The notes: generated from the sequence alone by a model not told the origin. A stretch of 64,000 nt of DNA from Xanthomonas indica (GCF_040529045.1 NZ_CP131914.1:4138501-4202500); one strand, 5' to 3'. Shown: positions 1-10,129, counted from the first letter of the stretch. Translations and numbers: made by a program.

Positions 1-565
1 CGCCAGCTTCTTCGTCAACGCCGCCGACACCCGCACCCGCGGCGCCGAACTGGTCAGCAACTGGCGGCAGGCACTGGGCGATGGCCAACTGCAGTTGACC
101 GGCACCTGGAGCTACGCCAAGACCGAGCTGGAGAACGTGGTGGCCACGCCGGCGCAGCTGCTGGCACTGAATCCGGACTACGTGCTGTTCGGCGTGGAAG
201 AGCGCAACACCCTGACCGAAGCGACCCCACGCACCCGCGCGCAGCTGGCGGCGAACTGGAGCGATGCGCGCTGGTCGCTGCAGACCCGCGTCACCCGCTA
301 CGGCAGCGCCACCCGCGTGTTCGACTTCGGCGGCGGCTTCGCCCCGGAACAGACCTACAGCGCCAAGTGGCAACTCGACGCCGAGGTCGAATACCACCTC
401 ACCCCGCAGTGGAGCGTGGCGGTGGGCGGACAGAACCTCACCGACACCTACGCCGACCGCTCCAAGCCGGACATCGCCTACTTCGGCAACCTGCCCTACG
501 ACGTGCTCTCGCCGATCGGCAGCAACGGCGCTTACTACTACGGCCGGGTGCGGTACACCTTCTGA
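1..565 (+). CDS. TonB-dependent receptor, C-terminal fragment (5' end outside window)
   Basis: The reading frame is open from base 2 with no start codon in the window, so this is the 3' end of a longer gene. The visible ~187 residues show alternating hydrophobic/polar beta-strand patterning, a GGQNLTD stretch typical of the last barrel strands of TonB-dependent receptors, and a terminal YTF. A C-terminal aromatic is the usual outer-membrane barrel assembly signal. The family imports siderophores, sugars or other ligands across the outer membrane using TonB energy; nothing here shows the ligand. A G-rich heptad repeat element begins about 8 bases after the stop. Confidence 0.85.
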   Translation, partial: ASFFVNAADTRTRGAELVSNWRQALGDGQLQLTGTWSYAKTELENVVATPAQLLALNPDYVLFGVEERNTLTEATPRTRAQLAANWSDARWSLQTRVTRYGSATRVFDFGGGFAPEQTYSAKWQLDAEVEYHLTPQWSVAVGGQNLTDTYADRSKPDIAYFGNLPYDVLSPIGSNGAYYYGRVRYTF

Positions 566-572
566 CGAAGGT

Positions 573-678
573 GTGGGGAATGGGGAGACGGGAATCGGGA
601 ATGGGTAAAAGCAACAGCAGCGCGCGCAGGCACCGCTTTTGCTCCTCCCATTCCCGTTTCCCCATTCCCGTTTCCCGG
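573..678. repeat. Inverted GGGAATC-type heptad element, copy 1
   Basis: The left part (573-606) is built of GGGAATG/GGGAATC/GGGAGAC units and runs into AAAAGC. After a short spacer, CCGCTTTT (633-640) leads into the complementary CCCATTC/CCCGTTT units (647-676). The two halves are inverted copies, so the transcript could fold into a hairpin and the G-rich strand could form a quadruplex. It lies between the TonB receptor stop and otsB. Four further copies or half-copies are in this window. Confidence 0.8.
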
Positions 679-728
679 CCCCCGACCAATCCACCTGGCG
701 CTAACGCTGTCTCGTTCATCATGAAAAG

Positions 729-1481
729 ATGGCAGACGCGCTCCCCCTCCGACCGCCGCCGCCGCGCCTGGACGATGCCTGCGCATTGTTCCTGGACGTG
801 GACGGCACTCTCATCGCCTTTGCCGAACGCCCCGACCAGGTGCAGTTGCTGCCTGAGGTCCGTGAGGCGATCGGCCGCCTGCACCAGCGCCTCGGCGGCG
901 CGGTGGCGTTGGTCAGCGGACGTCCGCTGACGCAACTGGACGCCCTGTTCGCGCCGCTGCGGCTGCCTGCCGCCGGCCTGCACGGCCACGAGTTGCGCAG
1001 CGACGCCGACGCGCAGGCGGCGATGCCCGCCGATACCTCGCAGTTTCTGCATGCGCTCCATGCGCGCGCCGCGCACCTGCGCCAGGCGCATCCGGGCGTG
1101 CTGGTCGAAGACAAGGGCGCCAGCATGGCGCTGCACTGGCGCGCGGCGCCGAGCGCGGCCGAGGCGGTGCTTGGGTTCGCCCACGCCCAGATCGCCGACC
1201 TGCCCGGCTACCGCCTGCAGCCCGGCGACCACGTGGTCGAGTTCGTGCCCGAAGGCAGCGACAAGGGCGTGGCGCTGACCACGCTGCTGCAGCAGCCGCC
1301 GTTCCGCGGCCGCCGCCCGGTGTTCGTCGGCGACGATCTCACCGACGAGTTCGGCTTCGCCGCGGCCAACCAGGCCGGCGGCTGGAGCGTGCTGGTCGGC
1401 GCCCGCGCCGACAGCGTCGCCACCTATGCGCTGCCCGATCCACGCGGCGTACACGCCTGGCTGCGCGATAACGCCGGATGA
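729..1481 (+). CDS. otsB: Trehalose-6-phosphate phosphatase OtsB
   Basis: It dephosphorylates trehalose 6-phosphate to trehalose, the second step of the OtsAB pathway, in the cytosol. The 250-residue protein is of normal length and a HAD phosphatase: motif I FLDVDGTL at residues 21-28 (nucleophile Asp23, acid/base Asp25), LVSGR at 61-65 (motif II), Lys179 in EGSDKG, and the family signature GDDLTDE at 201-207 (motif IV). It is first in an otsB - GH15 - otsA gene set with a 76-base gap to the GH15 gene. No strong ribosome site precedes the ATG; an out-of-frame ATG lies 8 bases upstream. Confidence 0.95.
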   Translation: MADALPLRPPPPRLDDACALFLDVDGTLIAFAERPDQVQLLPEVREAIGRLHQRLGGAVALVSGRPLTQLDALFAPLRLPAAGLHGHELRSDADAQAAMPADTSQFLHALHARAAHLRQAHPGVLVEDKGASMALHWRAAPSAAEAVLGFAHAQIADLPGYRLQPGDHVVEFVPEGSDKGVALTTLLQQPPFRGRRPVFVGDDLTDEFGFAAANQAGGWSVLVGARADSVATYALPDPRGVHAWLRDNAG

Positions 1482-1557
1482 GGGCGCCGCCGCGCCCGCC
1501 CGCCTGCGTCCCGTGGCCGCTTCCCCCACTGCTTCCGCACAAGGATCCGTCCGTTCC

Positions 1558-3339
1558 ATGAGTTCCCCCAATCTCGACCTCGGCGTCATCGGCAACGGCA
1601 GCTTCGGCGCCCTGATCGACAAACGGGCCAGCGTGGTGTGGAGCTGCCTGCCGGCCTTCGACGGCGACCCGGCGTTCTGCGCCCTGCTCTCCCCGCGCGC
1701 GCATCCCGGCGGCGATTTCAGCATCGAGCTGGAAGACTTCGTCGACAGCGACCAGCACTACCTGGCCAATACCGCGATCCTGCGCACGGTGCTGCGCGAT
1801 GCCCACGGCGGCGCGGTGGAAGTGATCGACTTCGCGCCGCGCTGGCGCAACCACGGCCGCTTCTACCGCCCGGTCAGCATCATCCGCCAGGTGCGGCCGC
1901 TGGCCGGCAACCCCCGCATCCGCGCACGCGCACGGCCGCTGGCCGACTGGGGTGCGCGCCAGCCGGAGAGCACCTGGGGCAGCAACCACGTGCGCTGGCT
2001 GCTGCCGGACTTCACCCTGCGGCTGACCACCGACGTGCCGGTGCGCTTCATCCGCGACGAGTTGCCGTTCGTGCTCGCCCACCCGGTCAACCTGATGCTG
2101 GGCGTGGACGAATCGCTGACCCGCTCGCTGACCGGCTACATCCAGGAGGCGCAGGAGCGCACCGAGGAATACTGGCGCGAGTGGGTGCGCTACCTGTCGG
2201 TGCCGCTGGACTGGCAGGACGCGGTGATCCGCAGCGCCATCACCCTGAAGCTGTGCCAGTACGAGGACAGCGGCGCGATCATCGCGGCGATGACCACCTC
2301 CATTCCGGAAGCGCCGGACACCCCGCGCAACTGGGACTACCGCTACTGCTGGCTGCGCGACGCCGCCTTCGTGGTGCGTGCGCTGAACCGGCTCGGCGCC
2401 ACCCGCACCATGGAGCAGTTCCTCGGCTACATCTTCAACATCGCCACCACCGACGGCAGCCTGCAGCCGCTGTACGGCATCGGCTTCGAGGCGGCGCTGG
2501 AGGAACACGAGGTCGAGTCGCTGGCCGGCTACCGCGGCATGGGCCCGGTGCGGCGCGGCAACCTGGCCTGGATCCAGAAGCAGCACGACGTGTACGGCAG
2601 CGTGGTGCTGGCCTCCACCCAGCTGTTCTTCGACCTGCGCCTGAAGGACCCCGGCGACACCCACACCTTCCTGCGCCTGGAGCCGCTGGGCGAGCGCGCC
2701 TTCGCGCTGCACGACGTGCCCGACGCCGGCCTGTGGGAGTTCCGCGGCCGTGCCGAGGTGCACACCTACACCAGCGCGATGTGCTGGGCCGCCTGCGACC
2801 GCCTGGCCAAGATCGCCGCGCGCCTGGGCCTGGACGAGCGCGTGGCGCACTGGCGCGAGCGCGCCGACCGCATCCACGCGCGCGTGCTGGCCGAGGCCTG
2901 GAGCGCGGAGCTGGGGCACTTCACCGACACCTTCAACGGCCACCGGCTGGACGCCTCGCTGCTGTTGCTGGCCGACATCGGCTTCATCGCCCCGGACGAT
3001 CCGCGCTTCATCGCCACGGTCGAGGCGATCGGCCGCGACCTCAAGCATGGCGATGCGCTGTACCGCTACGTGGCGCCGGACGACTTCGGCGAACCGGAGA
3101 CGAGTTTCACCATCTGCACGTTCTGGTACATCGACGCGCTGGCCGCGATCGGCCGCAAGGAGGAAGCGCGCGAGCTGTTCGAGCGCATCCTCGCCCGGCG
3201 CAATCACCTGGGCCTGCTGTCGGAGGATCTGGCCTTCGACAACGGCGAAGCCTGGGGCAATTTTCCGCAGACCTATTCGCATGTCGGCCTGATCATCGCC
3301 GCCATGCGTTTGTCGCGCAGTTGGCAGGAGGCATCATGA
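1558..3339 (+). CDS. Glycoside hydrolase family 15 protein (glucoamylase/trehalase-like)
   Basis: A 593-residue cytosolic GH15 enzyme. It has the N-terminal beta-sandwich opening (LDLGVIGNGSFGALID, residues 6-21), the RYCWLRDAAF motif at about 262-271 of the (alpha/alpha)6 barrel, and a late GNFPQTYSH segment near the usual catalytic-base region. GH15 members hydrolyse alpha-glucosidic bonds; some bacterial ones are trehalases rather than glucoamylases. Placement between otsB and otsA makes trehalose or a trehalose-linked glucan the likely substrate, but this is inference. The ATG at 1558 follows AAGGAT; an upstream in-frame extension overlapping otsB looks non-coding. Its TGA overlaps the otsA start by four bases, implying translational coupling. 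Confidence 0.9.
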   Translation: MSSPNLDLGVIGNGSFGALIDKRASVVWSCLPAFDGDPAFCALLSPRAHPGGDFSIELEDFVDSDQHYLANTAILRTVLRDAHGGAVEVIDFAPRWRNHGRFYRPVSIIRQVRPLAGNPRIRARARPLADWGARQPESTWGSNHVRWLLPDFTLRLTTDVPVRFIRDELPFVLAHPVNLMLGVDESLTRSLTGYIQEAQERTEEYWREWVRYLSVPLDWQDAVIRSAITLKLCQYEDSGAIIAAMTTSIPEAPDTPRNWDYRYCWLRDAAFVVRALNRLGATRTMEQFLGYIFNIATTDGSLQPLYGIGFEAALEEHEVESLAGYRGMGPVRRGNLAWIQKQHDVYGSVVLASTQLFFDLRLKDPGDTHTFLRLEPLGERAFALHDVPDAGLWEFRGRAEVHTYTSAMCWAACDRLAKIAARLGLDERVAHWRERADRIHARVLAEAWSAELGHFTDTFNGHRLDASLLLLADIGFIAPDDPRFIATVEAIGRDLKHGDALYRYVAPDDFGEPETSFTICTFWYIDALAAIGRKEEARELFERILARRNHLGLLSEDLAFDNGEAWGNFPQTYSHVGLIIAAMRLSRSWQEAS

Positions 3340-4706
3340 GCAGACTGGTCGTGGTATCCAACCGTGTCGCACTGCCCGGCGAGAACCGCGCCGGCGGCCT
3401 GGCGGTGGGCTTGCTGGCGGCGCTGAAGGAACGCGGCGGTGTCTGGTTCGGCTGGAGCGGCAAGACCGTGCGCGGCGACAGCGGCGCCATGCACGAGCAG
3501 ACCCAGGGCGACATCCGCTTCGTCACCATGGACCTCAATCGCGCGGACCTGGACGCGTACTACAACGGCTTCGCCAATCGCACGCTGTGGCCGCTGCTGC
3601 ACTTCCGCCTGGACCTGGTGGACTACGACCGCGCCACCCGCGAGGGCTACCGCCGGGTCAACGCCATGTTCGCCGACAAGCTCGCGCCGATGCTGCGCGA
3701 GGACGATACGGTGTGGATCCACGACTATCACCTGATCCCGCTGGCCTCGCTGCTGCGCGAGCGCGGCATCGGCTGTCGCATCGGCTTCTTCCTGCACGTA
3801 CCGTTCCCCTCGGCCGACCTGATCCAGGCGCTGCCGGACCACGCGCGGCTGTTCTCCGGCTTCTACGCCTACGACCTGATCGGCTTCCAGACCCGCCGCG
3901 ACGTCGACCGTTTCCAGGCCTACGTGCGCCTGTTCGGCGGCGGCAAGGTGATCAAGGACGGCGTGCTGGAAGCGCCGGGCGGCCGCCGTTTCCGCGCAGC
4001 CATGTTCCCGATCGGCATCGACACCGAACTGATCGCGCAGCAGGCGCGCGCGGCGATGTCCAAGCCGGCGGTGCGCGACCTGCGCAGCAGCCTGCGCGAT
4101 CGCCAGTTGGCGATCGGCGTGGACCGGCTGGACTACTCCAAGGGCCTGCCGGAACGCTTCCTCGGCTTCGAGCGCTACCTGGAGCGGCATGCGGACCAGC
4201 GCGGCAGCCTCACCTACCTGCAGATCGCGCCGGTCTCGCGCGGCGACGTCACCGAGTACAAGCAACTGCGCAACCAGCTCGAGCAGATCGCCGGCCACAT
4301 CAACGGCGGCCATGCCGAGCCGGACTGGACGCCACTGCGCTACGTCAACCGCAACTTCACCCACGCCACCCTGACCGGCTTCTACCGCGCCGCGCAGGTC
4401 GGCCTGGTGACGCCGCTGCGCGACGGCATGAACCTGGTGGCCAAGGAATACGTGGCCGCGCAGGACCCGGAGAATCCCGGCGTGCTGGTGCTGTCGCTGC
4501 TGGCCGGCGCCGCCGACGAACTGAAGGAAGCGCTGCTGGTCAATCCGCACGACCTGGACGGCGTCGCCGACGCCATCGCCACCGGCGCGTCGCTGCCCAA
4601 GGCCAAGCGCATCGAACGCTGGCAGGCGATGATGGATCACCTGCGCAAGCACGACATCAACGCCTGGCGCCAGCGCTATCTGCAGGCGCTGGAAAGCCTG
4701 CGCTAG
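3336..4706 (+). CDS. otsA: Trehalose-6-phosphate synthase OtsA
   Basis: This GT20 glycosyltransferase joins UDP-glucose and glucose 6-phosphate to give trehalose 6-phosphate, the substrate of OtsB. The 456-residue length fits the family. Visible signatures are the N-terminal VVVSNRVA with the glycine-rich GGLAVGL loop, [21 protein letters not shown] (phosphate and nucleotide-sugar contacts) and [12 protein letters not shown] near the end. The ATG lies inside the ATGA overlap with the GH15 gene and is preceded by GGCAGGAGG, which fixes the start. The operon links synthesis, dephosphorylation and probable breakdown of trehalose. Confidence 0.96.
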   Translation: MSRLVVVSNRVALPGENRAGGLAVGLLAALKERGGVWFGWSGKTVRGDSGAMHEQTQGDIRFVTMDLNRADLDAYYNGFANRTLWPLLHFRLDLVDYDRATREGYRRVNAMFADKLAPMLREDDTVWIHDYHLIPLASLLRERGIGCRIGFFLHVPFPSADLIQALPDHARLFSGFYAYDLIGFQTRRDVDRFQAYVRLFGGGKVIKDGVLEAPGGRRFRAAMFPIGIDTELIAQQARAAMSKPAVRDLRSSLRDRQLAIGVDRLDYSKGLPERFLGFERYLERHADQRGSLTYLQIAPVSRGDVTEYKQLRNQLEQIAGHINGGHAEPDWTPLRYVNRNFTHATLTGFYRAAQVGLVTPLRDGMNLVAKEYVAAQDPENPGVLVLSLLAGAADELKEALLVNPHDLDGVADAIATGASLPKAKRIERWQAMMDHLRKHDINAWRQRYLQALESLR

Positions 4707-5028
4707 CGGCGGCACGCGCTTCGCACGACGTCGCGCGCCCCGCGCCTGCGCGCGCCGCGATCTGCCTCACCACGTCCCCATGCGGCGTCCGCCACGGCGC
4801 CGCATGACGCAGTGTTCCGCGTGCCGTCACGGCCCGACGACCTGCACCGCCTAAAATAGCCTGCACGCGCCGCGCCGATTCCGCTGCTTTCCCAGAACGC
4901 GGCAGCGCGGTCGCTGACTTGCGATGCGCGCCGCGGTTGCGGCCCTGCCCTCGCCTCTCCCCCCACGATCCGCCTGCACCGCCGCCATTCGCGCCACGCG
5001 CCAGGGATCCTCGTCGGATGTTTCGCTC
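4707..5028. other. Intergenic region between otsA and gcd
   Basis: 322 bases with no convincing gene. A TAAAAT hexamer at 4852-4857 could be a -10 element for gcd, but no matching -35 is seen. In-frame ATG 4924 would extend gcd by 35 residues of low-complexity sequence and is not favoured. Confidence 0.4.
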
Positions 5029-7500
5029 ATGACTGCTGCTTCCTCCCCACCCGGACCTGGCCGCTGGCTGTTCGCCGGCTACGCCATCCTCATCGCCGTG
5101 ATCGGCGTCGCGCTCGCCGTCATGGGCGGGCAACTCGTCGCCGTCGGCGGCTCCTGGTACTACCTGCTCGCCGGCGTGGCGCTGGCCGTGTCCGGCCTGA
5201 TGCTCGCACTGGGCCGCAGCGTCGGCCTGTGGCTGTTCGGCGTCACCCTGGCCGCCACCATCGCCTGGGCCCTGGCCGAGGTCGGCCTGGACGGCTGGGC
5301 ACTGATCCCGCGCCTGGCGATGATCTCGGTGCTGGGCCTGCTGCTGTTGCCGTTCTGGAAGGTGGCGCGCTGGCGCCTGGCGCCGGTCTCCGGCATCGGC
5401 TACCTGCTGGTCGCCGGCGTGCTGCCGGTGCTCGGCGCGGCGCTGGTGTTCGTGCCGCTGCTGTTCCCGCGCACGGTGGAACTGGCCGACCCCGGCCTGG
5501 CTAAGCAGCGCCCGCAGGCCGCCTTCAGCCGCGCCACGGTGGACAGCCCCGACGGCAACGTCGCCGGCAACCACGACGCCGGCAACTGGACCGCCTATGC
5601 CGGGTCCAACCTGTCCAACCACTACAGCCCCGGCGCACAGATCACCCCGGACAACGTCAAGGACCTGAAGATCGCCTGGGAATTCCACACCGGCGACCTC
5701 AAGCCGGCCGGCTCCAAGCTCGGCTACGCGTTCCAGAACACCCCGCTGAAGGTCGGCGACCTGGTCTACATCTGCACGCCCACGCAGAAGGTGATCGCGG
5801 TGGAGGCCACCACCGGCAAGGAGCGCTGGCGCTTCGATCCGCACACCGACCCGAAGGCCATGGCCGGTGTCGCCGCCACCACCTGTCGCGGCGTGTCCTA
5901 CTTCGAGGCCACCACGCCGGTCGCCGAGTGCGCCAAGCGCATCTTCTGGCCGATGGTGGACGGCCGCCTGGGCGCGCTCGACGCGCTCACCGGCAAGCTC
6001 TGCGACAGCTTCGGCAGCCACGGCTATGTCGACCTGAACAAGGACACCGGCAACACCAAGCCCGGCTTCGTCGGCCCGACCTCGCCGCCGGTGGTGATGC
6101 GCGGGGTGGTGATCCAGCCCACCGGGCAGGTTCGCGACGGCCAGGAGCGCGATGCGCCGTCCGGCGTGGTGCGCGCCTTCGATGCGGTCAGCGGGCAGCT
6201 GCGCTGGGCCTGGGACCTGGGCAACCCGGCGATCGATGCGGCCCCGCCGGCCGGGCAGACCTATACCCGCTCGACCCCGAACGTGTGGTCGCTGATGGCC
6301 GCCGACGACCAGTTGGGCCTGGTCTACCTGCCCACCGGCAACGCCTCCGGGGATTTCTTCGGCAGGCAGCGCACGCCGCAGGAAGAGGAGTACACCGCCT
6401 CGCTGGTCGCGCTGGATGCGGCCACCGGCAAGGAGCGCTGGCATTTCCGCACCATCAACCACGACCTGTGGGACTACGACATCGGCCCGCAGCCGAACCT
6501 GGTGGACTTCCCGGTCCCCGGCGGCGGCACCCGCCCGGCGGTGATCCAGGCCACCAAGTCCGGCCAGGTGTTCGTGCTCGACCGCGAGACCGGCGCACCG
6601 ATCATGCCGGTGGAGCAGAAGCCGGTGCCGCAGGGCACCGACCACGGCGACTGGACCGCCAGGACCCAGCCGGTGTCGCCGGGCATGCCCAACACCGTCG
6701 GCGCGCCCAGCCACGAGTACGAGACCCTGGTCGAATCCGATGCCTGGGGCATCACCCCGTTCGACCAGCTGGTGTGCCGCATCCAGTTCAAGCGGCTGCG
6801 CTACGAGGGCATGTTCACCCCGCCGAGCCTGGGCGGTTCGCTGGCCTTCACCGGCAACCACGGCGGCATCAACTGGGGCGGCGTGTCGGTGGACCTGCAG
6901 CGCGGCATCATGGTGATGAACAGCAACCGCCTGCCCTACACCGAGCAGGTGTATCCGCGCCAGGAAATGCAGGCGCTGGGCGTGGTGTCGGTGTTCAACG
7001 GCAAGAGCAGGACGCCCGGCTACATGGCCCAGGAGGGCCTGCCCTACGGCGCGCGCAAGGAGCCGTGGATGTCGCCGCTCAACACCCCGTGCGTGGCGCC
7101 GCCGTGGGGCTATATCTCCGGCGTGGACCTGCGCACCCAGCAGGTGATCTGGCGGCGTCCGCTGGGCACCGGCTACGACCAGGGCCCGATGGGCATTCCG
7201 TCGAAGATGAAGTTCGAACTGGGCACGCCCAACAACAGCGGCTCGCTGGCCACCGCCGGCGGCGTGACCTTTATCGGCGCGGCGCTGGACAACTTCCTGC
7301 GCGGCTACGACACCCAGACCGGCAAGCTGCTGTGGGAAGTGCGCGTGCCGGCCGGGCCGCAGGCCGCACCGCTGAGCTACACCGTCGATGGCAAGCAGTA
7401 CATCGTCGCCGCGATCGGCGGACACGACCGCATGGACACCAAGGCCGGCGACAGCGTGATCGCCTGGACCCTGCCCGACGCGCAGGCGCCGGCCAAGTAA
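5029..7500 (+). CDS. gcd: Membrane-bound PQQ-dependent glucose dehydrogenase
   Basis: It oxidises glucose (and related aldoses) to the lactone in the periplasm and passes electrons to ubiquinone. The 823-residue protein has five hydrophobic segments in its first ~135 residues, the hallmark of Gcd, followed by an eight-bladed quinoprotein propeller with repeated A-x-D-x-x-TGK-x-x-W blade ends. HDLWDYDIGPQP and the nearby QATKSGQVFVLDRETG match regions holding the conserved active-site Asp and PQQ-binding Lys in this family. ATG 5029 starts directly before the first membrane helix; ATG 4924 is an in-frame alternative. No PQQ biosynthesis gene is in the window. A GC-rich hairpin follows the stop. 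Confidence 0.92.
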   Translation: MTAASSPPGPGRWLFAGYAILIAVIGVALAVMGGQLVAVGGSWYYLLAGVALAVSGLMLALGRSVGLWLFGVTLAATIAWALAEVGLDGWALIPRLAMISVLGLLLLPFWKVARWRLAPVSGIGYLLVAGVLPVLGAALVFVPLLFPRTVELADPGLAKQRPQAAFSRATVDSPDGNVAGNHDAGNWTAYAGSNLSNHYSPGAQITPDNVKDLKIAWEFHTGDLKPAGSKLGYAFQNTPLKVGDLVYICTPTQKVIAVEATTGKERWRFDPHTDPKAMAGVAATTCRGVSYFEATTPVAECAKRIFWPMVDGRLGALDALTGKLCDSFGSHGYVDLNKDTGNTKPGFVGPTSPPVVMRGVVIQPTGQVRDGQERDAPSGVVRAFDAVSGQLRWAWDLGNPAIDAAPPAGQTYTRSTPNVWSLMAADDQLGLVYLPTGNASGDFFGRQRTPQEEEYTASLVALDAATGKERWHFRTINHDLWDYDIGPQPNLVDFPVPGGGTRPAVIQATKSGQVFVLDRETGAPIMPVEQKPVPQGTDHGDWTARTQPVSPGMPNTVGAPSHEYETLVESDAWGITPFDQLVCRIQFKRLRYEGMFTPPSLGGSLAFTGNHGGINWGGVSVDLQRGIMVMNSNRLPYTEQVYPRQEMQALGVVSVFNGKSRTPGYMAQEGLPYGARKEPWMSPLNTPCVAPPWGYISGVDLRTQQVIWRRPLGTGYDQGPMGIPSKMKFELGTPNNSGSLATAGGVTFIGAALDNFLRGYDTQTGKLLWEVRVPAGPQAAPLSYTVDGKQYIVAAIGGHDRMDTKAGDSVIAWTLPDAQAPAK

Positions 7501-7517
7501 GCGTCCGCCCCATCCCG

Positions 7518-7542
7518 CCACCGGCCCACAGGGGGCCGGTGG
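7518..7542 (+). terminator. Hairpin after gcd
   Basis: A perfect 10-bp stem (CCACCGGCCC / GGGCCGGTGG) with a 5-base loop begins 18 bases past the gcd stop. No T-run follows, so it may be a weak terminator or an mRNA 3'-end stabiliser. Confidence 0.5.
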
Positions 7543-7809
7543 CGAGGACGGTCAGCCCGGCCACGCTCGAGCCGGCACGCCCGTCTGGCCTGCCGCGGAT
7601 TGCCCGCGCAGCGCCCATCCTGCTGCAGCGCATCACCCACTCGCGCCTTGCCGCCCACGCCGTACAGGCGTGCAGGTCATGTGAAGTTTCCGACGAACGG
7701 CAGCTGCCGGCGATCCAGCACACCGCGCAATGCGCAGATACTGGCTGTACCCCCGCGAGATCGCGTCGCCCCTGCGGCGTTGCCCGTTGTTTCCCAGCCG
7801 GTGCACACC
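7543..7809. other. Intergenic region upstream of the chemoreceptor gene
   Basis: With the hairpin above this makes a 309-base gap. In-frame codons run upstream of the chosen start of the next gene, but their composition does not look coding. No clear promoter or RNA was recognised. Confidence 0.35.
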
Positions 7810-9666
7810 ATGCCCTCGCCATCCGCCGCTCTCCGCCCCACCATTCCCGCGTGGCTGCGCCCGCAGTCGGCGCTGCTCGTCCTGGCCCACGTGTTGGTGC
7901 TGCTGGCGCTGACTGCCTACGCGCTGCAGGTCGGCCGCACGGTCGGGCCGACCGGATCGGCGTTGCCGCGCGTGCTGCCGGCGCTATTGGTTGCGGCCGC
8001 GGTCGCCGCGGCGCTGGCCTGGGCCGGCAGACGCAGCGCGCCACGCGCCCTGGACCGGGCCACGCAGGCGCTGCAGGCGCTGGGCGAAGGCCGCTTCGAG
8101 TACCGCGTGGACCTGGCCGGCGATGCGGCCGAGGTGGCCTTGCTGCGCGCGGTGCAGAACGCACAACACGCGCTGGCCGCACGCCAGGCGCAGACCGAGG
8201 CGGAACTGCGCCATGGCCGCTTCGTGATCCAGGCGCTGGACGATCTCGACACCATGGTGCGCATCGCCGACGACGATGGCCGCGTGCATTTCGCCAACCG
8301 CAAGCTGCTGCAGATGCTGCAGACCATCGAAGCGGACGTGCAGCGCTTCCGCCCGGAATTTCGCGCCGAGCAGTTCGTCGGCGGCAGCATCGGCGACATC
8401 TATCCGGACAGCCAGGCGGCGATCGACCGCATGCGTGCGCTGACCGGCTCCAAGCGCGTGCGCGCGCCGTTCTTCGGCCGCCAGATCGATTTCGTGTACA
8501 GCCCGATCAACGGCGCCGACGGCCGCCGCCTCGGCACTATCGCGCAGTGGGAAGAGGTGACCGCGCAGGTCAGCGCCGAACAGGCGCTGGCCACGGTGAT
8601 CGAGGCCGCCGCGCGCGGCGATTTCAGTCAGCGCATCGAGACGGCGGCGATGGACGGGGTGCTCAAGTCGCTGGCCGAAGGTGTCAACCGCATCGCCGAT
8701 GCGGTGGAGAGCAACCTGGCGCACCTGGCGGCGGCACTGGCGGCGCTGGCCGAAGGCGACCTCACCCATCGCGTCGACGGCCAGGCCCAGGGCGTGTTCG
8801 CGCAGTTGCGCGAGGACACCAACCGCACCGTGGCCAAGCTCACCGAGATCATCGTCGGCATCCAGGACGCGGCCGAGACCATCCGCCGCGCCGCCGCGGA
8901 AATCGCCGCGGGCAACACCGACCTGTCCGATCGCACCGAGCAGCAGGCGGCGAGCCTGGAAGAGACCGCCAGTTCGATGGAGGAGCTGACCTCGGCGGTG
9001 AAGCAGAACGCGGACAACGCGCAGCAGGCCAACGGCCTGGTGCAGAACACCGGCGAGATCGCCCGGTCCGGTGGACAGGTGATGGACGAGGTGGTGGCGA
9101 CGATGCGCGCGATCAGCGCGTCCTCGCAGCGCATCGGCGAGATCATCGGAGTGATCGACGGCATCGCCTTCCAGACCAACATCCTGGCGCTCAACGCCGC
9201 GGTGGAGGCCGCACGCGCCGGCGAACAGGGCCGCGGTTTCGCCGTGGTCGCCACCGAAGTGCGTTCCCTGGCGCAGCGCTCGGCCGATGCGGCCAAGGAG
9301 ATCAAGGACCTGATCGAGGCGTCCACGCGCACCGTCGGCGAAGGTGCGGCACTGGTCAACCGTGCCGGCGCCACCATGCACGAGATCGTCGGTTCGGTGC
9401 AGCGGGTGACCGGCCTGATCGGCGAGATCAGCGCCGCCAGCGGCGAGCAGTCCAGCGGTATCGAACAGGTCAACCGCACCGTGGCGCAGCTGGACGAAGT
9501 GACCCAGCGCAACGCCGCCCTGGTCGAGGAAGCCACCGCCGCCGCGCGCAGCATGGAGGAACAGGCCGGCGGCCTGGCCGCGGCGGTCGGCGTGTTCCGC
9601 CTCGACAGCCGCCGTGCCGGCGCTGCCGACGGCAAGGTGCTGCCGTTCGCGCGCGGCAGCGGCTGA
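7810..9666 (+). CDS. Methyl-accepting chemotaxis protein with PAS domain and no large periplasmic sensor
   Basis: A 618-residue chemoreceptor that would signal to CheA/CheW. Two hydrophobic segments (about 20-40 and 57-75) are separated by only about 17 residues, so there is no real periplasmic ligand domain. A PAS-like region follows ([18 protein letters not shown] onward), then HAMP-like linkers ([13 protein letters not shown]) and a long methyl-accepting coiled coil. The hairpin tip [20 protein letters not shown] is textbook. Sensing is therefore probably cytoplasmic or redox/energy-related, by inference. ATG 7810 is chosen because the hydrophobic N-terminus starts soon after; GTG 7801 is an alternative. 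It is convergent with the DCC gene, with a 19-base gap. Confidence 0.9.
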   Translation: MPSPSAALRPTIPAWLRPQSALLVLAHVLVLLALTAYALQVGRTVGPTGSALPRVLPALLVAAAVAAALAWAGRRSAPRALDRATQALQALGEGRFEYRVDLAGDAAEVALLRAVQNAQHALAARQAQTEAELRHGRFVIQALDDLDTMVRIADDDGRVHFANRKLLQMLQTIEADVQRFRPEFRAEQFVGGSIGDIYPDSQAAIDRMRALTGSKRVRAPFFGRQIDFVYSPINGADGRRLGTIAQWEEVTAQVSAEQALATVIEAAARGDFSQRIETAAMDGVLKSLAEGVNRIADAVESNLAHLAAALAALAEGDLTHRVDGQAQGVFAQLREDTNRTVAKLTEIIVGIQDAAETIRRAAAEIAAGNTDLSDRTEQQAASLEETASSMEELTSAVKQNADNAQQANGLVQNTGEIARSGGQVMDEVVATMRAISASSQRIGEIIGVIDGIAFQTNILALNAAVEAARAGEQGRGFAVVATEVRSLAQRSADAAKEIKDLIEASTRTVGEGAALVNRAGATMHEIVGSVQRVTGLIGEISAASGEQSSGIEQVNRTVAQLDEVTQRNAALVEEATAAARSMEEQAGGLAAAVGVFRLDSRRAGAADGKVLPFARGSG

Positions 9667-9685
9667 GCCGGTCCGCCCAGCGCGC

Positions 9686-10129
9686 TCACTCCAGGAAACG
9701 CGCGCGCTGTTGCGGCTCCGGCAGGAAACACTGCGCGGTGGTGCCGAACCAGCGATGGCGGTTGCGCGCCAGCAGCCGATAGCCGGCGTCGCGCCAGCGC
9801 CGCGGCAGCAGGCGCAGCGCCGCGACGCTGCGCCACACTCCGCCAAGCCCGGCGATCACCGCGATCGCCGCATCCGAGTCGGTGAGTGCAGCATCTGGCG
9901 TCAGCAGCAGGAACGACAGCGGATCGGCCGGATCCAGCCCGTGGTCGCGCAACAGCGCGCTGCCGCGCGGCGACTGCATCGCCGCAAAGCGGTAGCGGCC
10001 GCGGCGGTCATGGCGCAGCAGGAACCGCACCCAGCGGCTGCACAGCGCACACACCCCGTCGAACACGACGATGGCCGCGTCCTCCGGCGCCGTGGGCGCC
10101 ACCACCGGCGGCGGCTCAGGCCGGCGCAA
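9686..10129 (-). CDS. DCC family (DUF393) thiol-disulfide oxidoreductase-like protein
   Basis: 147 residues with the family signature VVFDGVCALC (Asp24, Cys27, Cys30), a CxxC-type motif in a thioredoxin-like small domain. The family is annotated as putative thiol-disulfide oxidoreductases, but substrates are mostly unknown. It is the last gene of the minus-strand run pgeF - DUF4166 - DCC, and its ATG overlaps the end of the DUF4166 gene by 14 bases, so the two are translationally linked. Two stretches (VRFLLRHD, WRSVAALRLLPRRW) are conserved-looking basic helices. No signal peptide is seen. Confidence 0.85.
   Translation of the reverse strand: MRRPEPPPVVAPTAPEDAAIVVFDGVCALCSRWVRFLLRHDRRGRYRFAAMQSPRGSALLRDHGLDPADPLSFLLLTPDAALTDSDAAIAVIAGLGGVWRSVAALRLLPRRWRDAGYRLLARNRHRWFGTTAQCFLPEPQQRARFLE

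Noticed and set aside
5928-9782. Plus-strand frame of almost 1300 codons across gcd and the chemoreceptor
   Set aside because: It is a shadow frame of two well-supported genes, with Arg/Gly/Ala-rich translation.
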